64,000 nucleotides of DNA from DATLXU01 sp035575515 (GCA_035575515.1 DATLXU010000136.1:1-64000); one strand, 5' to 3'; counted from the stretch's first letter, positions 53,850 to 63,128 are shown. The notes: a model not told the origin generated them from the sequence alone. Numbers and translations: made by a program.

Positions 53850-55466
53850 ATGAGGCTAACAAAAGCGGCGAGTCGCGTTACTGTTGTTCTGCTCCTCTTG
53901 ATAATATTCATAGCGACAGCCGATCCGGTGAAAGCCTTCAGCCAAACGCCGCGGCAAGCCTCACCTCAATCGCCCCAGCCAGACTCTCAATCAATCATTG
54001 ACCGTGCCGAAGCCATCTTTCATCAAGGCGAAGAAGCGCACGCGAACGGCCAACTCGATACGGCCCGCAAGCTGTTCGATGAAGCTATCAGCATTATTCA
54101 CGAGTCGGGCATAGACCTGAGCAAAGATGCCAGGCTCGACGCTTATTATCGCCAACTTCTCGAACGCATTCACAAGTACGAAGCGCAGCCCGGAGATAAT
54201 CACAATGAGCAGCAGCGGCCCGAAATTGTAGAGCCATCGGTTCTCGATGAGTTGTCGAACATCAAAGACGACGAGCTTGCGATGATCACGCCCGAAGGAA
54301 TCAAGATTTATGGAAAGTACGATTTTGATTTCTCGGTCGCGCCGCCCGTCTTTCAATTTATCAACTTCTTTGTGACGGGTCGCGGGCACTCGACTATGGA
54401 AGTAGGGCTTCAGCGCGCGGGCCGCTACCGCCAGATGGTAGAAAAGATTTTCAAAGAAGAGCGAGTGCCGCAGGATTTGATGTGGCTCGCGCAGGCTGAA
54501 TCGGTCTGGAAGCCGAATGCGCTTTCGCGCGCGGCGGCCAAAGGCATCTGGCAGTTCATCCCTTCAACGGGCCTTCGCTTTGGCCTTCAGCAAACGGCGT
54601 GGATTGATGATCGCTCGCAACCCGAAAAATCAACGCGCGCGGCGGCTCGCTATCTGCGATGGCTTTACGATCATTTCGCGGGCGATTGGCTGCTCGCAAT
54701 GGCTGCGTACAATTCGGGCGAGAATCGAGTTGATTCCGCAATTGCAAAATGCGGCTACGCCGATTTCTGGGAATTGTATAAACGCAATCTGCTTCCGCAA
54801 GAGACTCGCAATTACGTTCCGATCATTCTGGCCATTACCATCGTCAGCAAGAATCAGAAGCGGTACGGCTTCAACGTCACGCCCGACGCGCCGATTCAGT
54901 TTGAAATCTATGAGCTTCCCGCGCAGACAGATTTGAAAGTCGTGGCGGATTTAATCGGCGTGCCTTTCGAGACTATGCAGGACCTCAATCCTGAGCTTCG
55001 TCACGGCACAACGCCGCCGGGCCAGCACTACACAATCAAGCTGCCAAAAGGCATGAAGAAGCAGTTCGAGATTGCTTATGCGAATCTGCCCGAAGACCAG
55101 CGCGTGCGCCGCGTCATCATTCCGAGAGAAGAGATTGCCGAAGCGCGCGGCCCACGCTATCAAACGCAGTACGCATCGTATCAGGTCCGTCGCGGCGATA
55201 CGATTGCCAGCCTCGCGCGCCGTTACGGGGTTTCGTCGCGGGAGCTTGCGCGGGCGAATGGCTTAGGCAGGCGAGGCGCGTTGCGCGCGGGCCAGACCGT
55301 CCGCATACCGAAGGCCGTCAGGGCGAGCGCGAGGGGGCGATACAGAGAATCGAAAGCGACTCGCACGCGCTTGCGTGGCCGTGATGCCCGCTCTCAATTG
55401 CGAACGCGAGACAGAGGCAGTCGCGCTACTTCGCACAGCCGTTCATCGCGCCGCCATCGCAGGTAG
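53850..55466 (+). CDS. MltD-like lytic transglycosylase with LysM domain
   Basis: The product has 538 aa. Signal peptide (VTVVLLLLIIFIATADPVKA), a helical region, then an SLT domain (about 190-330) with catalytic Glu in LAQAESVWKPNALS and the conserved AAKGIWQFIPSTG and MAAYNSGENRVD. A LysM domain (about 445-490; YQVRRGDTIASLARRYGVSS) binds glycan, and the tail is Arg-rich. It cleaves peptidoglycan to 1,6-anhydro-muropeptides. ATG 53850 is chosen because the signal peptide follows at once. A structured leader precedes it. Confidence 0.92.
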   Translation: MRLTKAASRVTVVLLLLIIFIATADPVKAFSQTPRQASPQSPQPDSQSIIDRAEAIFHQGEEAHANGQLDTARKLFDEAISIIHESGIDLSKDARLDAYYRQLLERIHKYEAQPGDNHNEQQRPEIVEPSVLDELSNIKDDELAMITPEGIKIYGKYDFDFSVAPPVFQFINFFVTGRGHSTMEVGLQRAGRYRQMVEKIFKEERVPQDLMWLAQAESVWKPNALSRAAAKGIWQFIPSTGLRFGLQQTAWIDDRSQPEKSTRAAARYLRWLYDHFAGDWLLAMAAYNSGENRVDSAIAKCGYADFWELYKRNLLPQETRNYVPIILAITIVSKNQKRYGFNVTPDAPIQFEIYELPAQTDLKVVADLIGVPFETMQDLNPELRHGTTPPGQHYTIKLPKGMKKQFEIAYANLPEDQRVRRVIIPREEIAEARGPRYQTQYASYQVRRGDTIASLARRYGVSSRELARANGLGRRGALRAGQTVRIPKAVRASARGRYRESKATRTRLRGRDARSQLRTRDRGSRATSHSRSSRRHRR

Positions 55467-55579
55467 CTTTTAAGAACTGGAAACAACCTGACCTTTTCAT
55501 CAGCGCGAGTCTCAATATCGTTAAAGAAGTCGACTTTATAAGCCTGCGCGTCAAATCTTAATCGTATTGTTTCTTCCAT
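55394..55579 (-). CDS. possible 61-aa protein, convergent overlap
   Basis: On the minus strand ATG 55579 opens MEETIRLRFDAQAYKVDFFN and continues with NDIETRADEKVRLFPVLKS, which reads like a real strand-helix protein. The C-terminal third overlaps the Arg-rich 3' end of the transglycosylase gene on the other strand (55394-55466) and is low-complexity there. No family recognised and no clear Shine-Dalgarno. Confidence 0.3.
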   Translation of the reverse strand: MEETIRLRFDAQAYKVDFFNDIETRADEKVRLFPVLKSYLRWRRDERLCEVARLPLSRVRN

Positions 55580-55657
55580 CCTGGCTCTGCCCGAAATCAA
55601 TTGACTATAGCTCCCGCTTCTAGTAAACCTGCGTCAGGTTGTATTGGAGGTGGGGCG

Positions 55658-56221
55658 ATGAAAATCAAAGGCAACATTCTGCTTTCACGATTAGCGTTTG
55701 TAAAAGAACACTTCGGCGAGGAGGCGCTCGACAGGGTCATCGAATCCTTGCCTGCCGAAGACCGGGCGACGCTCAGGGGAATGATTAGCAACGTCGGCTG
55801 GTATTCATTCGACATTGGCAAGCGGCTCGATGAAGCTATAGTTAAAGTCCTCGGCAAAGGCGACATGAAAATCTTTGAAGATATAGGCGCATCTTCTGCC
55901 GAGCAGAATCTCACGACCGTTCACAATCTCTTTCTCAAGCTCGGAAATCCTCAAGCCTTTCTCGCTCAAACGCCAGTGCTATATCGCCTCTATTACGATA
56001 TCGGCAGGAGAGAGTACGAGCCGACGGGACCAACTTCAGGCGTGATGACGACTTACGATGCAGAAACCTACTCTACTGCGGATTGCTTGACAGTCATCGG
56101 ATGGTACAAGAAAGCCCTCGCGATGTGCGGCGCTAAAAACGTAGTGATGACGGAAGAGACCTGTCGCGCAAGAGGCGGTGACTTTTGCCGTTATCGAATA
56201 TCGTGGCAGATGGATAGTTGA
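55658..56221 (+). CDS. DUF2378/TIGR02265-family protein with V4R-like fold
   Basis: The product has 187 aa from ATG 55658, with a perfect GGAGGTG upstream. LSRLAFVKEHFGEEALDRVI, GWYSFDIGKRLDEAIVKVLG, LYRLYYDIGRREYE and the final CRARGGDFCRYRISW match a family first described in Myxococcales and related to heme-NO-binding/V4R ligand domains. The two Cys near the C-terminus are conserved in the family. Function unknown. Confidence 0.8.
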   Translation: MKIKGNILLSRLAFVKEHFGEEALDRVIESLPAEDRATLRGMISNVGWYSFDIGKRLDEAIVKVLGKGDMKIFEDIGASSAEQNLTTVHNLFLKLGNPQAFLAQTPVLYRLYYDIGRREYEPTGPTSGVMTTYDAETYSTADCLTVIGWYKKALAMCGAKNVVMTEETCRARGGDFCRYRISWQMDS

Positions 56222-56287
56222 ACAGATAATCCCGTTCGCCGAGTGGTGGGGTAATAATGTGTAGAGGAAGGAACAGAGGCCGAATCT

Positions 56288-56318
56288 GTAGGGGGCAGGG
56301 CTTGTCCCTGCCCCCTAC
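56288..56318. repeat. GTAGGGGGCAGGG palindrome (element J)
   Basis: A 31-base near-perfect palindrome (GTAGGGGGCAGGGC...TGCCCCCTAC) of the same word as elements E and F, here without a spacer. It lies between the DUF2378 gene and the ABC exporter gene. Confidence 0.8.
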
Positions 56319-56397
56319 AACTTTCAACTCGCCATTACCCGCTACCGTTCGCCGATTTGACTGATGACGGCGCGCCGGTTAAGTCTACTAATCGAGA

Positions 56398-58230
56398 ATG
56401 TCAACCAGACGAAAAAACAAACCGGCGCTTGAAGAACACGAAAAAGAAAAACAACGAGGCTCGCCGCGCGACCTGCTGAGACTTCTGGCTTACGCCCGCC
56501 CTTATCGTACCCGGCTCGCGCTTGCGCTTGTGAGCCTCATCATTGCAAGCGCGCTCGGACTTGCGTTCCCTCAAATTGTCCGGCTGTTGATTGATGCCTC
56601 ATTCGTCGAGCGCGATGCGAGCAAGCTCAATCGCTATGCTGCATTCCTCATCGGATTGTTCGCCTGCCAGGCGGCGTTCAGCTTCCTTCGCTCTTACCTG
56701 CTTTCCTATACCGGCGAGCGAATAGTGGCGGACGTGCGTACAGAGCTTTATAGCCATCTCGTAAATCTTCCAATCGGATTTTATGCTAGTCGGCGCGTCG
56801 GGGAATTGACCTCGCGCCTTGCGTCTGACGTGAGTGTGATTCAAACGGTCACGACGGGCAGCATCACTGAGCTTCTACGACTGACCCTAATTCTAACGGG
56901 CGGCATCGCAATCATTGCAGTCACAAATCCGCGACTGACACTTCTGATGCTCGCAGTCGTTCCGGTCGTGATCCTCTCAGCAACATTTTATGGTCGCTAT
57001 ATTCGCCGCTTGAGCACTCGGGTTCAGGACAAACTTGCTGACGCGAACTCCGTGCTTGAAGAGGCGCTTTCCGCGATTCGCATAGTCCAATCCTTCGTCC
57101 GCGAAGACTACGAGCGCAAGCGTTACGGCGAGCGCATTCTTGAATCTCTTAGGATGGCCGTCAAACGCTCAGTCGCGGGCGCGGGCTTCATCGGCTTCAT
57201 CATTCTTGTAGTCTATAGCGGCATCGTCGTAGTGCTGTGGTTCGGCAGCCGAATGGTTTTGTCGGGCGCGATGACCGCAGGCGAGTTGATTGCCTTCGTG
57301 CTCTACACGTTCGTCGTGAGCGGCGCAATAGGCGGAATGAGCGAACTCTACGGACAATTTCAAAGCGCGATTGGAGCTACGCGCCGCGTATTTGAATTGC
57401 TCGATACCGAACCTGAAATCAAAGACCCCGAAAGTCCTCAGCCGCTTGAAACAGTCGCTGGCCGCGTCGAATTGATTGACGTGCATTTCACCTACCCGGA
57501 CGAGCGCGGCGTCGAGGTTTTAAGAGGCGTGACGATACGGGCCGAGCCGGGAGAGATAATCGCGCTCGTTGGACCGAGCGGCGCGGGCAAATCAACGCTG
57601 GTCGCCCTAATCCCGCGCTTTTATGATGTCACGCGGGGCGCGATTTTGGTCGACGGCCACGACATAAGAACTGTCCGGCTTAAAGACCTCAGGCAATCCA
57701 TCGGAATGGTGCCACAGGAAACTACGCTGTTCGGCGGGACTATCAGAGAGAATATCGCTTACGGAAACCTCGATGCGACTGACGACGAAATCGAAGCGGT
57801 AGCGCGAGCCGCGCATGCTCACGAATTCATAAAAGAATTTCCCGACGGCTATAACACTATAGTTGGCGAGCGCGGCGTGAAGCTGTCGGGCGGGCAGCGC
57901 CAGCGAATTGCAATCGCTCGCGCGCTCCTCAAAAATCCCGCAATATTGATTCTCGATGAAGCGACAAGCTCGCTTGATTCGGAATCAGAGCGGCTCGTTC
58001 AGGATGCGCTCGAAACTTTAATGCGAGGCCGCACGACTTTCGTCATCGCTCACCGTCTTTCAACCGTTCGCCGCGCAGACAGAATCGTCGTGCTTGATGG
58101 CGGTTGTGTGATTGAAGAAGGCACGCACGAAGGACTGATTGCGAGAGGGGGATTGTATAAACAGCTTTACGAGATTCAATTTAGAGATTATCCGGCTTCG
58201 CCTATGACGAATATCTTAGACGTTGGCTGA
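56398..58230 (+). CDS. MsbA-like ABC exporter (fused permease and ATPase)
   Basis: The product has 610 aa. Six-helix ABC_membrane domain (about 40-315), then the ATPase (about 350-585) with Walker A GPSGAGKSTLVAL, ABC signature LSGGQRQRIAIARALL, Walker B ILILDEATSSLD and the H-loop in VIAHRLSTVRRAD. Works as a homodimer in the inner membrane and exports lipid A-like lipids or drugs. Its 3' end overlaps the convergent RskA-like gene by 43 bases. Confidence 0.94.
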   Translation: MSTRRKNKPALEEHEKEKQRGSPRDLLRLLAYARPYRTRLALALVSLIIASALGLAFPQIVRLLIDASFVERDASKLNRYAAFLIGLFACQAAFSFLRSYLLSYTGERIVADVRTELYSHLVNLPIGFYASRRVGELTSRLASDVSVIQTVTTGSITELLRLTLILTGGIAIIAVTNPRLTLLMLAVVPVVILSATFYGRYIRRLSTRVQDKLADANSVLEEALSAIRIVQSFVREDYERKRYGERILESLRMAVKRSVAGAGFIGFIILVVYSGIVVVLWFGSRMVLSGAMTAGELIAFVLYTFVVSGAIGGMSELYGQFQSAIGATRRVFELLDTEPEIKDPESPQPLETVAGRVELIDVHFTYPDERGVEVLRGVTIRAEPGEIIALVGPSGAGKSTLVALIPRFYDVTRGAILVDGHDIRTVRLKDLRQSIGMVPQETTLFGGTIRENIAYGNLDATDDEIEAVARAAHAHEFIKEFPDGYNTIVGERGVKLSGGQRQRIAIARALLKNPAILILDEATSSLDSESERLVQDALETLMRGRTTFVIAHRLSTVRRADRIVVLDGGCVIEEGTHEGLIARGGLYKQLYEIQFRDYPASPMTNILDVG

Positions 58231-59006
58231 GGCGAGCCGCCTTCAGGCTCAAGCGTGATTGCCGCAAAGACAGGTTTGATGTTATTCGAGGGACCGGGAA
58301 CTACGGCGACGACGCGGCCCGACTCGCTGGCCTTCATAGTGCCCGCGCTTATCTTCGCATCTTGGGTGACGAACCAAAGCTGATAAACCTTTCCGGCAGG
58401 AAGCGGAGGCAAATCCGCGTTGACTATCCAGCGGTTCGTCTGCACATCCCATAAGATTTCGCCCGATGCTTGTGGCGCACCTTCCTGCCCCGCCAGCTTT
58501 ATCACGCGAGGCTGCGCTGCGGCGACGGTTGTCGAGGTTTGCGCTGCTTCTTCTTTGCTCTTATCAAGCGCGGCCTGAAGCGCGCGGCGGTCCGATTGCC
58601 ACAGAAATACGCTCACGATAAAAGCAACAAATATTGAGGCCGCAATGGCCCAGGGGATGAATGCGCGCGCGGGCGCTGGTCGAGATGGTATTTGTCTTGT
58701 TAGGGTCGGGTGTTCAGGGAATCGCAGCACGTCGGCCTGTTGACCGATTATTTGCGGCGATGTTTTAGCTTCGTTCGCAATGTTATTGATGAGCCGTTCG
58801 CGCAAGTTGGCAGGAGGCGACACGGGCGGCGCGGTCGAGCCAATTAATCCAACGACCTGCTCGAATTGATTGACTTCGATTTCACAAGCGGGACAGCCGT
58901 CGCGCAGGTGGCGCTCGAAGGCGCGAGCCTCGTGTTGAGAGAGCGCGCCCAGGACATATAGCGCGGCGGCCTCCTGGCTCTCCTCGTTTACTTCATCATG
59001 CCTCAA
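58188..59006 (-). CDS. RskA-like anti-sigma factor
   Basis: The product has 272 aa. The N-terminal anti-sigma domain reads AALYVLGALSQHEARAFERH, then CPACEIEV. One membrane helix (AFIPWAIAASIFVAFIVSVF) and a C-terminal RskA domain (about 165-265; LPPLPAGKVYQLWFVT, shortened) follow. It sits 27 bases after the cupin anti-sigma gene, and its N-terminal domain is a close paralogue of that protein's. It should hold the SigK-like factor encoded at 59639 at the membrane. Confidence 0.88.
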   Translation of the reverse strand: MRHDEVNEESQEAAALYVLGALSQHEARAFERHLRDGCPACEIEVNQFEQVVGLIGSTAPPVSPPANLRERLINNIANEAKTSPQIIGQQADVLRFPEHPTLTRQIPSRPAPARAFIPWAIAASIFVAFIVSVFLWQSDRRALQAALDKSKEEAAQTSTTVAAAQPRVIKLAGQEGAPQASGEILWDVQTNRWIVNADLPPLPAGKVYQLWFVTQDAKISAGTMKASESGRVVAVVPGPSNNIKPVFAAITLEPEGGSPQPTSKIFVIGEAG

Positions 59007-59033
59007 TTCGGTGTGCCCTTCCTGCCTGCAAAT

Positions 59034-59642
59034 TCAGCGAGCTTCCAGAACTTCGTAACGCTCCGGCGCTATCAACAAGAACAACGTCCCCTCAACCGTG
59101 TATGTCTCATCGTGAATGCTCCCCGCCGCCGCTCGGTGATAACCGCCCGGTCCGAGCCTCTCGCCGCAAACGTTGCAATCGCCTTCGAGAATATAAAACT
59201 GCTCGACTCCCGTATGGCGATGACGGGGCAGCCTCGCCCCCGGCTTCATTCTCACAAGCGAAGTCGCAAGCCCGCTCTGCTTGTCCACAAACAGCAACTT
59301 GAACGAAACGCCTTCGCAAGCCTGCACCCACTGGCCTCCGTCTGCGTGAATCGAAACGAACTCATCTGAGCTTGCCTGCCCATCAACTGACTGCGCGCTT
59401 GCCTCTTCAACATTAATTCTAGATAGCAGATCATCGCGCACCTTCAGAGACGGCTTTGCTTCTACGGTTTCGTAGGAGAGCGCCTCAAGCGTCATCTCGA
59501 ACGACTCAAGCTCTTCTCTACAAGCGTCGCAACCTTCGGCCAGATGCTCTTCAAACGTTTTCGCTTCATGCTGAGAGAGCGCGCCAAGCGCGTATAGCGC
59601 CGCCATCTCGGTCATCTCATCGGTCATTGCGAGATGCTTCAT
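59034..59642 (-). CDS. ChrR-like anti-sigma factor with cupin sensor
   Basis: The product has 202 aa. The N-terminal anti-sigma domain (ALYALGALSQHEAKTFEEHL, GCDACREEL) is joined to a cupin (about 100-200) with metal ligands in PRHRHTGVEQFYILEG and a later His (GSIHDE). ChrR-type proteins sense singlet oxygen or organic peroxides. It is soluble. The ATGA junction with the sigma gene (59639-59642) shows translational coupling. Confidence 0.88.
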   Translation of the reverse strand: MKHLAMTDEMTEMAALYALGALSQHEAKTFEEHLAEGCDACREELESFEMTLEALSYETVEAKPSLKVRDDLLSRINVEEASAQSVDGQASSDEFVSIHADGGQWVQACEGVSFKLLFVDKQSGLATSLVRMKPGARLPRHRHTGVEQFYILEGDCNVCGERLGPGGYHRAAAGSIHDETYTVEGTLFLLIAPERYEVLEAR

Positions 59643-60235
59643 AACTGACCCTCCATGACGGGACGAAGCATCTCGCGCAGCTTTATCATTCCAAGCCGCG
59701 TGCGCGTCTTCACGGTGCCGAGCGGCTGACCCAGCTTCAGCGCAATTTCGCTGTGGCTGAGACCGCCGTAGTAGGCAAGCTCGATGACCTCGCGCTGTTC
59801 GGGCGACAACTGATCGAGCGCCGCCCGCACCAATCGCTGCCGCTCGGAATAGACCGTAGCATCTTCCGGGCTGATCGAAGAGCTGCTCACTTCAGCAATG
59901 TTGTCAAGCGATTCTTTATTCTGCTCGTGCTTGCCTGCACGGAGCCTGTCAATTGCGCGGCTGCGCGCAATCGTCAGCAGCCAGGCGAGCGGCGCGCCTC
60001 GCTTCAAATCGTAAGTCGCGGCCTGCCGCCACACCTGCGTGTAAACGTCCAGCAGCACCTCTTCGGCGATTGACCGGTCGCTGACGATGCGCAGAATCAA
60101 TCCGAACACCAGGCGACTGCTCGTGTCATAGAGCGCCGTCAGGGCAGACTGATCCCCGTCGGCGACCTTTTCAATGAGCGCAATCAGATCGTGATCGCGC
60201 GTGCGAGGTGCTATTGAGTCTTGGGGTGATCCCAA
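59639..60235 (-). CDS. SigK-like ECF sigma factor
   Basis: The product has 198 aa. Region 2 (RLVFGLILRIVSDRSIAEEV, PLAWLLTIARSRAIDRLRAG) and region 4 (QREVIELAYYGGLSHSEIAL, PLGTVKTRTRLGMIKLRE) are complete. It groups by eye with SigK/ECF19-type factors, whose partners are RskA-like anti-sigma proteins, which fits the downstream gene. Start TTG 60235 with GGAGA upstream. It heads a three-gene minus-strand operon. Confidence 0.92.
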   Translation of the reverse strand: MGSPQDSIAPRTRDHDLIALIEKVADGDQSALTALYDTSSRLVFGLILRIVSDRSIAEEVLLDVYTQVWRQAATYDLKRGAPLAWLLTIARSRAIDRLRAGKHEQNKESLDNIAEVSSSSISPEDATVYSERQRLVRAALDQLSPEQREVIELAYYGGLSHSEIALKLGQPLGTVKTRTRLGMIKLREMLRPVMEGQL

Positions 60236-60828
60236 CCTTGTCTCTCCGTTTACCCGTTTGATTCTACGCCATCCCGCCTGCCGTCGGATTTACCGAGCGG
60301 CGCGAATAAATCGCGGCTTCTGGCAATTGCAACATTGCGGGAAGGTGATAATACAACAAGAGCCTCGTCCCGCTAAAGTAAAATTTCTCGCCTCCGGCAA
60401 GACGCTGCTTATCGGCGTTTGCGGCTTTTCTTCATTGGCATTGTGATTGATCATTGAGATTTGCAGTCAGTGTTTCACTAATCACCGTTTCAACTTCAAC
60501 AGGCTCGTTAGAGAGCTTCGCCGATGTGCAGTTGACCAGTGGAGATTTGCCTGACCCGCAAAGCGCAAGCATGTAGTTTTAGTCCCCACCCAAGCAATTG
60601 GTGGAATGCTTTGATCATCGAAATAGTGGATCGTTTTGGCAGCACGTTTTTTTTTCTACCCCATCAAGGTAGCAATTCCGGCAATACAAAACCATAAGGT
60701 TCAATGGCATATCAATTGACTTGCGCAAGATGATGCTCTGGTTACTTTGCTATTCATAGAGGCTCAGAATCGGGATGCGCGAGACATGCAGTTTGACTCA
60801 TATCTTTAACGGGCGAGCAGGAGGACTT
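60236..60828. other. gene-poor intergenic stretch
   Basis: About 590 bases between divergent genes. A short plus-strand frame ending near 60446 reads KVKFLASGKTLLIGVCGFSS but has no start signal. The region 60450-60760 is A/T-richer with a T-run at 60648-60657 and no convincing gene. I see no known RNA motif. A promoter for the subtilase gene must lie here, but no clear -35/-10 pair was found. Confidence 0.4.
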
Positions 60829-63075
60829 ATGAGGAATAGAAGAGTTGTCATGGGAATAATAGTGCTGTTGATCTTTGTTATGAATCTGAGCGTTGTGCAG
60901 TTTACTCCCCAGTCCACAGCCAGCGGTCAATTCAGTAGAATAGATGCACAGTGGGATTTTGATGGCGACGACTTCGATCCGAGAGCGGCCAAGTTGCCCC
61001 GCGACCTGCGCGCGATGATTGATGCAAACCGTGGCAAGGACGCTGATCAGGTCCAGAATGTCATCGTGCAATCCGCAGGCACTCTGCTGGGCGATAGAGC
61101 AAGATCGGTCCAACAGCACGGCGGTTCTGTCAAACACTACTTCAAGAACATCAACGCCATGCTTGTAGAAATTCCTATAGCGCGTATCGAAGAGCTTGCA
61201 TCTGAAGGCGACATCGAATTCATCACGCCAGACAGGGAAGTCATCTGTGCGATGGACGCCACAACCAAGTTGATAGGCGCAGATCAGTTGTTGCAACCCG
61301 GCGCAAGCACCTACGGCGGCCTTTACCCGGCAGTTGATGGAAGCGACGTTGCGGTTGCGGTCCTCGATTCCGGCATTGATTTGAATAATCCCGATTTCTA
61401 TACATCGAAACAAACGAGCCGCGTGGTTGCCTTCAAAGATTTCGCTGGCGATTCGAAAGGCAAGATTCAAAAGGGCGCGTATGACGATTACGGGCATGGC
61501 ACGCCTGTGGCTGGCGTGATTGCAGGCTCTGGCTCGGCTTCGCAGATGCGCGACAAAAAAGGCACGGAGTGGTATCCGGGCAATTATGGCGATTTCACAG
61601 GCGTTGCCCCTAATGCAAAGATAGTCTCGCTGAAAGTCATAGACGCGAACGGCACTGGAAAAATCAGCAACGTCATTCAGGCGCTCGATTACGTCGTTGC
61701 AAACAAATCACGCTACAACATACGGGTCGTCAACCTTAGCCTCAGCGCGCCAGTGATGCAGAGCTACAAGATTGATCCACTTTGTCAGGCGGCAGAACGC
61801 TGCGTTGACAGCGGAATCGCAGTGGTCTGCTCTGCCGGAAATTTCGGCCACAACGATGTCATCACTGCTTATGACAAAGACGGCAAGCCAATTTATCAAA
61901 CCGTCTATGGCGGCATAGGCAGCCCTGCAAACGATCCGAAAGTCATCACCGTTGGAGCAACTAAAGACCCTGCGCAATCGGTCCTGAGCTGGCCCGACAG
62001 CACAACTCCGCCGACCATTGATCCAAGTCCCGCTCCGTTGCGCCGCACCGATTTGCAGGTTGCCTCATACAGCTCGCGTGGCCCGACGCTCGTTGATGGA
62101 ATCATCAAGCCCGATCTGGTCGCGCCGGGAACGAAAATCATAACAACAGCATCAAGAGAAGGGACGCTCACAGAGTTGACTTTGCCCAATGCGATTGTGC
62201 CGCCTTCATCCTCGTCGGCGACAACAAAGGTTTACTGTCAACTGACGGGCACGTCGCTATCGGCTCCGGTTGTGTCGGGCATCGCAGCCTTGATGATTCA
62301 GGCCAATCCAAAAATTTCGCCTCGGATGATAAAAGCGATTTTAAGGATGACCTCAGAGCGATTGCCCTCGCTCGCTTCGGCGAGCGCGATAGAGAGAGTG
62401 CTGACGGAAGGAGCCGGGCTTGTGAACGCCCGGGCGGCTGTTCGGTTGGCTCAGAACCTGCGAGCGGATGTTGATGCTGCGCAGGCAGGTCAAAGCCTGC
62501 TTCGTCAGGGCGTGACGCTCGGCGGGTTGAGCCGTGACCTGACTTTGTTGATTAAGGACCAGAGCGGCAATGTTGTTGATCGCGGAGTCTTCAACAGCGG
62601 ATTCCTCCTGGCAGACGGTTTCCTGCTCGCTGATGGTTTTCTTTTGGCAGACGGGTTTTTGCTGGCAGATGGTTTCCTGCTCGCAGATGGATTCCTGTTA
62701 GCCGACGATTTCCTTCTTGCTGATTCAACTGTTTGGCCCGACGGATTCCTGCTTGCCGACAGTTATGTTCAGACTAGCTGCCTGCAAAGCGTAAGCGGGT
62801 CGCTCGTGGCAAATGAATTGCCAATATCAAGAGCCGTTCGCGCCCGCAGCTTCTACGCCGACGGCATAGTCGCGTCAACCGGAAACGCGCATGGAAGGAT
62901 GATCTTTTCGCATGAGTCTATGGTCTTGTGGGGAAACGCAGTGCTCGACCCGAATTCTGTTTCCCTGTCCGCGCAGTCGGTCAATTCCGGCGCGCTAACA
63001 TTGGATGACAATGCTCCGATAAGCGGCTTGCGATTCATCACAATCAACAGCCCCTTTTATCCGAAGCAACGATAA
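60829..63075 (+). CDS. secreted S8 subtilisin-like protease with hexapeptide repeats
   Basis: The product has 748 aa from ATG 60829 (AGGAGG six bases upstream). Signal peptide (about 1-33), an inhibitor I9-like propeptide (about 60-140), then the S8 domain with Asp180 (VAVLDSGID), His223 (GHGTPVAGV) and Ser476 (GTSLSAPVV). Residues 591-644 are nine tandem hexapeptides of consensus GFLLAD. A Cys pair and a beta-rich tail follow. It is a secreted endoprotease. The repeats probably form a stack or a maturation/anchoring segment; this is inferred. Confidence 0.92.
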   Translation: MRNRRVVMGIIVLLIFVMNLSVVQFTPQSTASGQFSRIDAQWDFDGDDFDPRAAKLPRDLRAMIDANRGKDADQVQNVIVQSAGTLLGDRARSVQQHGGSVKHYFKNINAMLVEIPIARIEELASEGDIEFITPDREVICAMDATTKLIGADQLLQPGASTYGGLYPAVDGSDVAVAVLDSGIDLNNPDFYTSKQTSRVVAFKDFAGDSKGKIQKGAYDDYGHGTPVAGVIAGSGSASQMRDKKGTEWYPGNYGDFTGVAPNAKIVSLKVIDANGTGKISNVIQALDYVVANKSRYNIRVVNLSLSAPVMQSYKIDPLCQAAERCVDSGIAVVCSAGNFGHNDVITAYDKDGKPIYQTVYGGIGSPANDPKVITVGATKDPAQSVLSWPDSTTPPTIDPSPAPLRRTDLQVASYSSRGPTLVDGIIKPDLVAPGTKIITTASREGTLTELTLPNAIVPPSSSSATTKVYCQLTGTSLSAPVVSGIAALMIQANPKISPRMIKAILRMTSERLPSLASASAIERVLTEGAGLVNARAAVRLAQNLRADVDAAQAGQSLLRQGVTLGGLSRDLTLLIKDQSGNVVDRGVFNSGFLLADGFLLADGFLLADGFLLADGFLLADGFLLADDFLLADSTVWPDGFLLADSYVQTSCLQSVSGSLVANELPISRAVRARSFYADGIVASTGNAHGRMIFSHESMVLWGNAVLDPNSVSLSAQSVNSGALTLDDNAPISGLRFITINSPFYPKQR
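62599..62760 (+). repeat. nine 18-bp units encoding GFLLAD
   Basis: 162 bases in nine in-frame 18-base units: six GFLLAD, one DFLLAD, one STVWPD, one GFLLAD. Codons vary synonymously between units (for example CTCCTG, CTGCTC, CTTTTG, TTGCTG, CTGTTA for Leu-Leu) while the peptide stays constant. This points to selection on the protein rather than fresh slippage. Confidence 0.92.
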
Positions 63076-63128
63076 CCAAAAATCGCGCAGCCTGAAAGGA
63101 GCACCTCAACAACTTTGATGGAAAAGGA

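Noticed and set aside
60201..60446. 81-codon plus-strand frame upstream of the subtilase
   Set aside because: Begins inside the sigma factor gene on the other strand and lacks start signals; the end may be a fragment of something older but cannot be supported.
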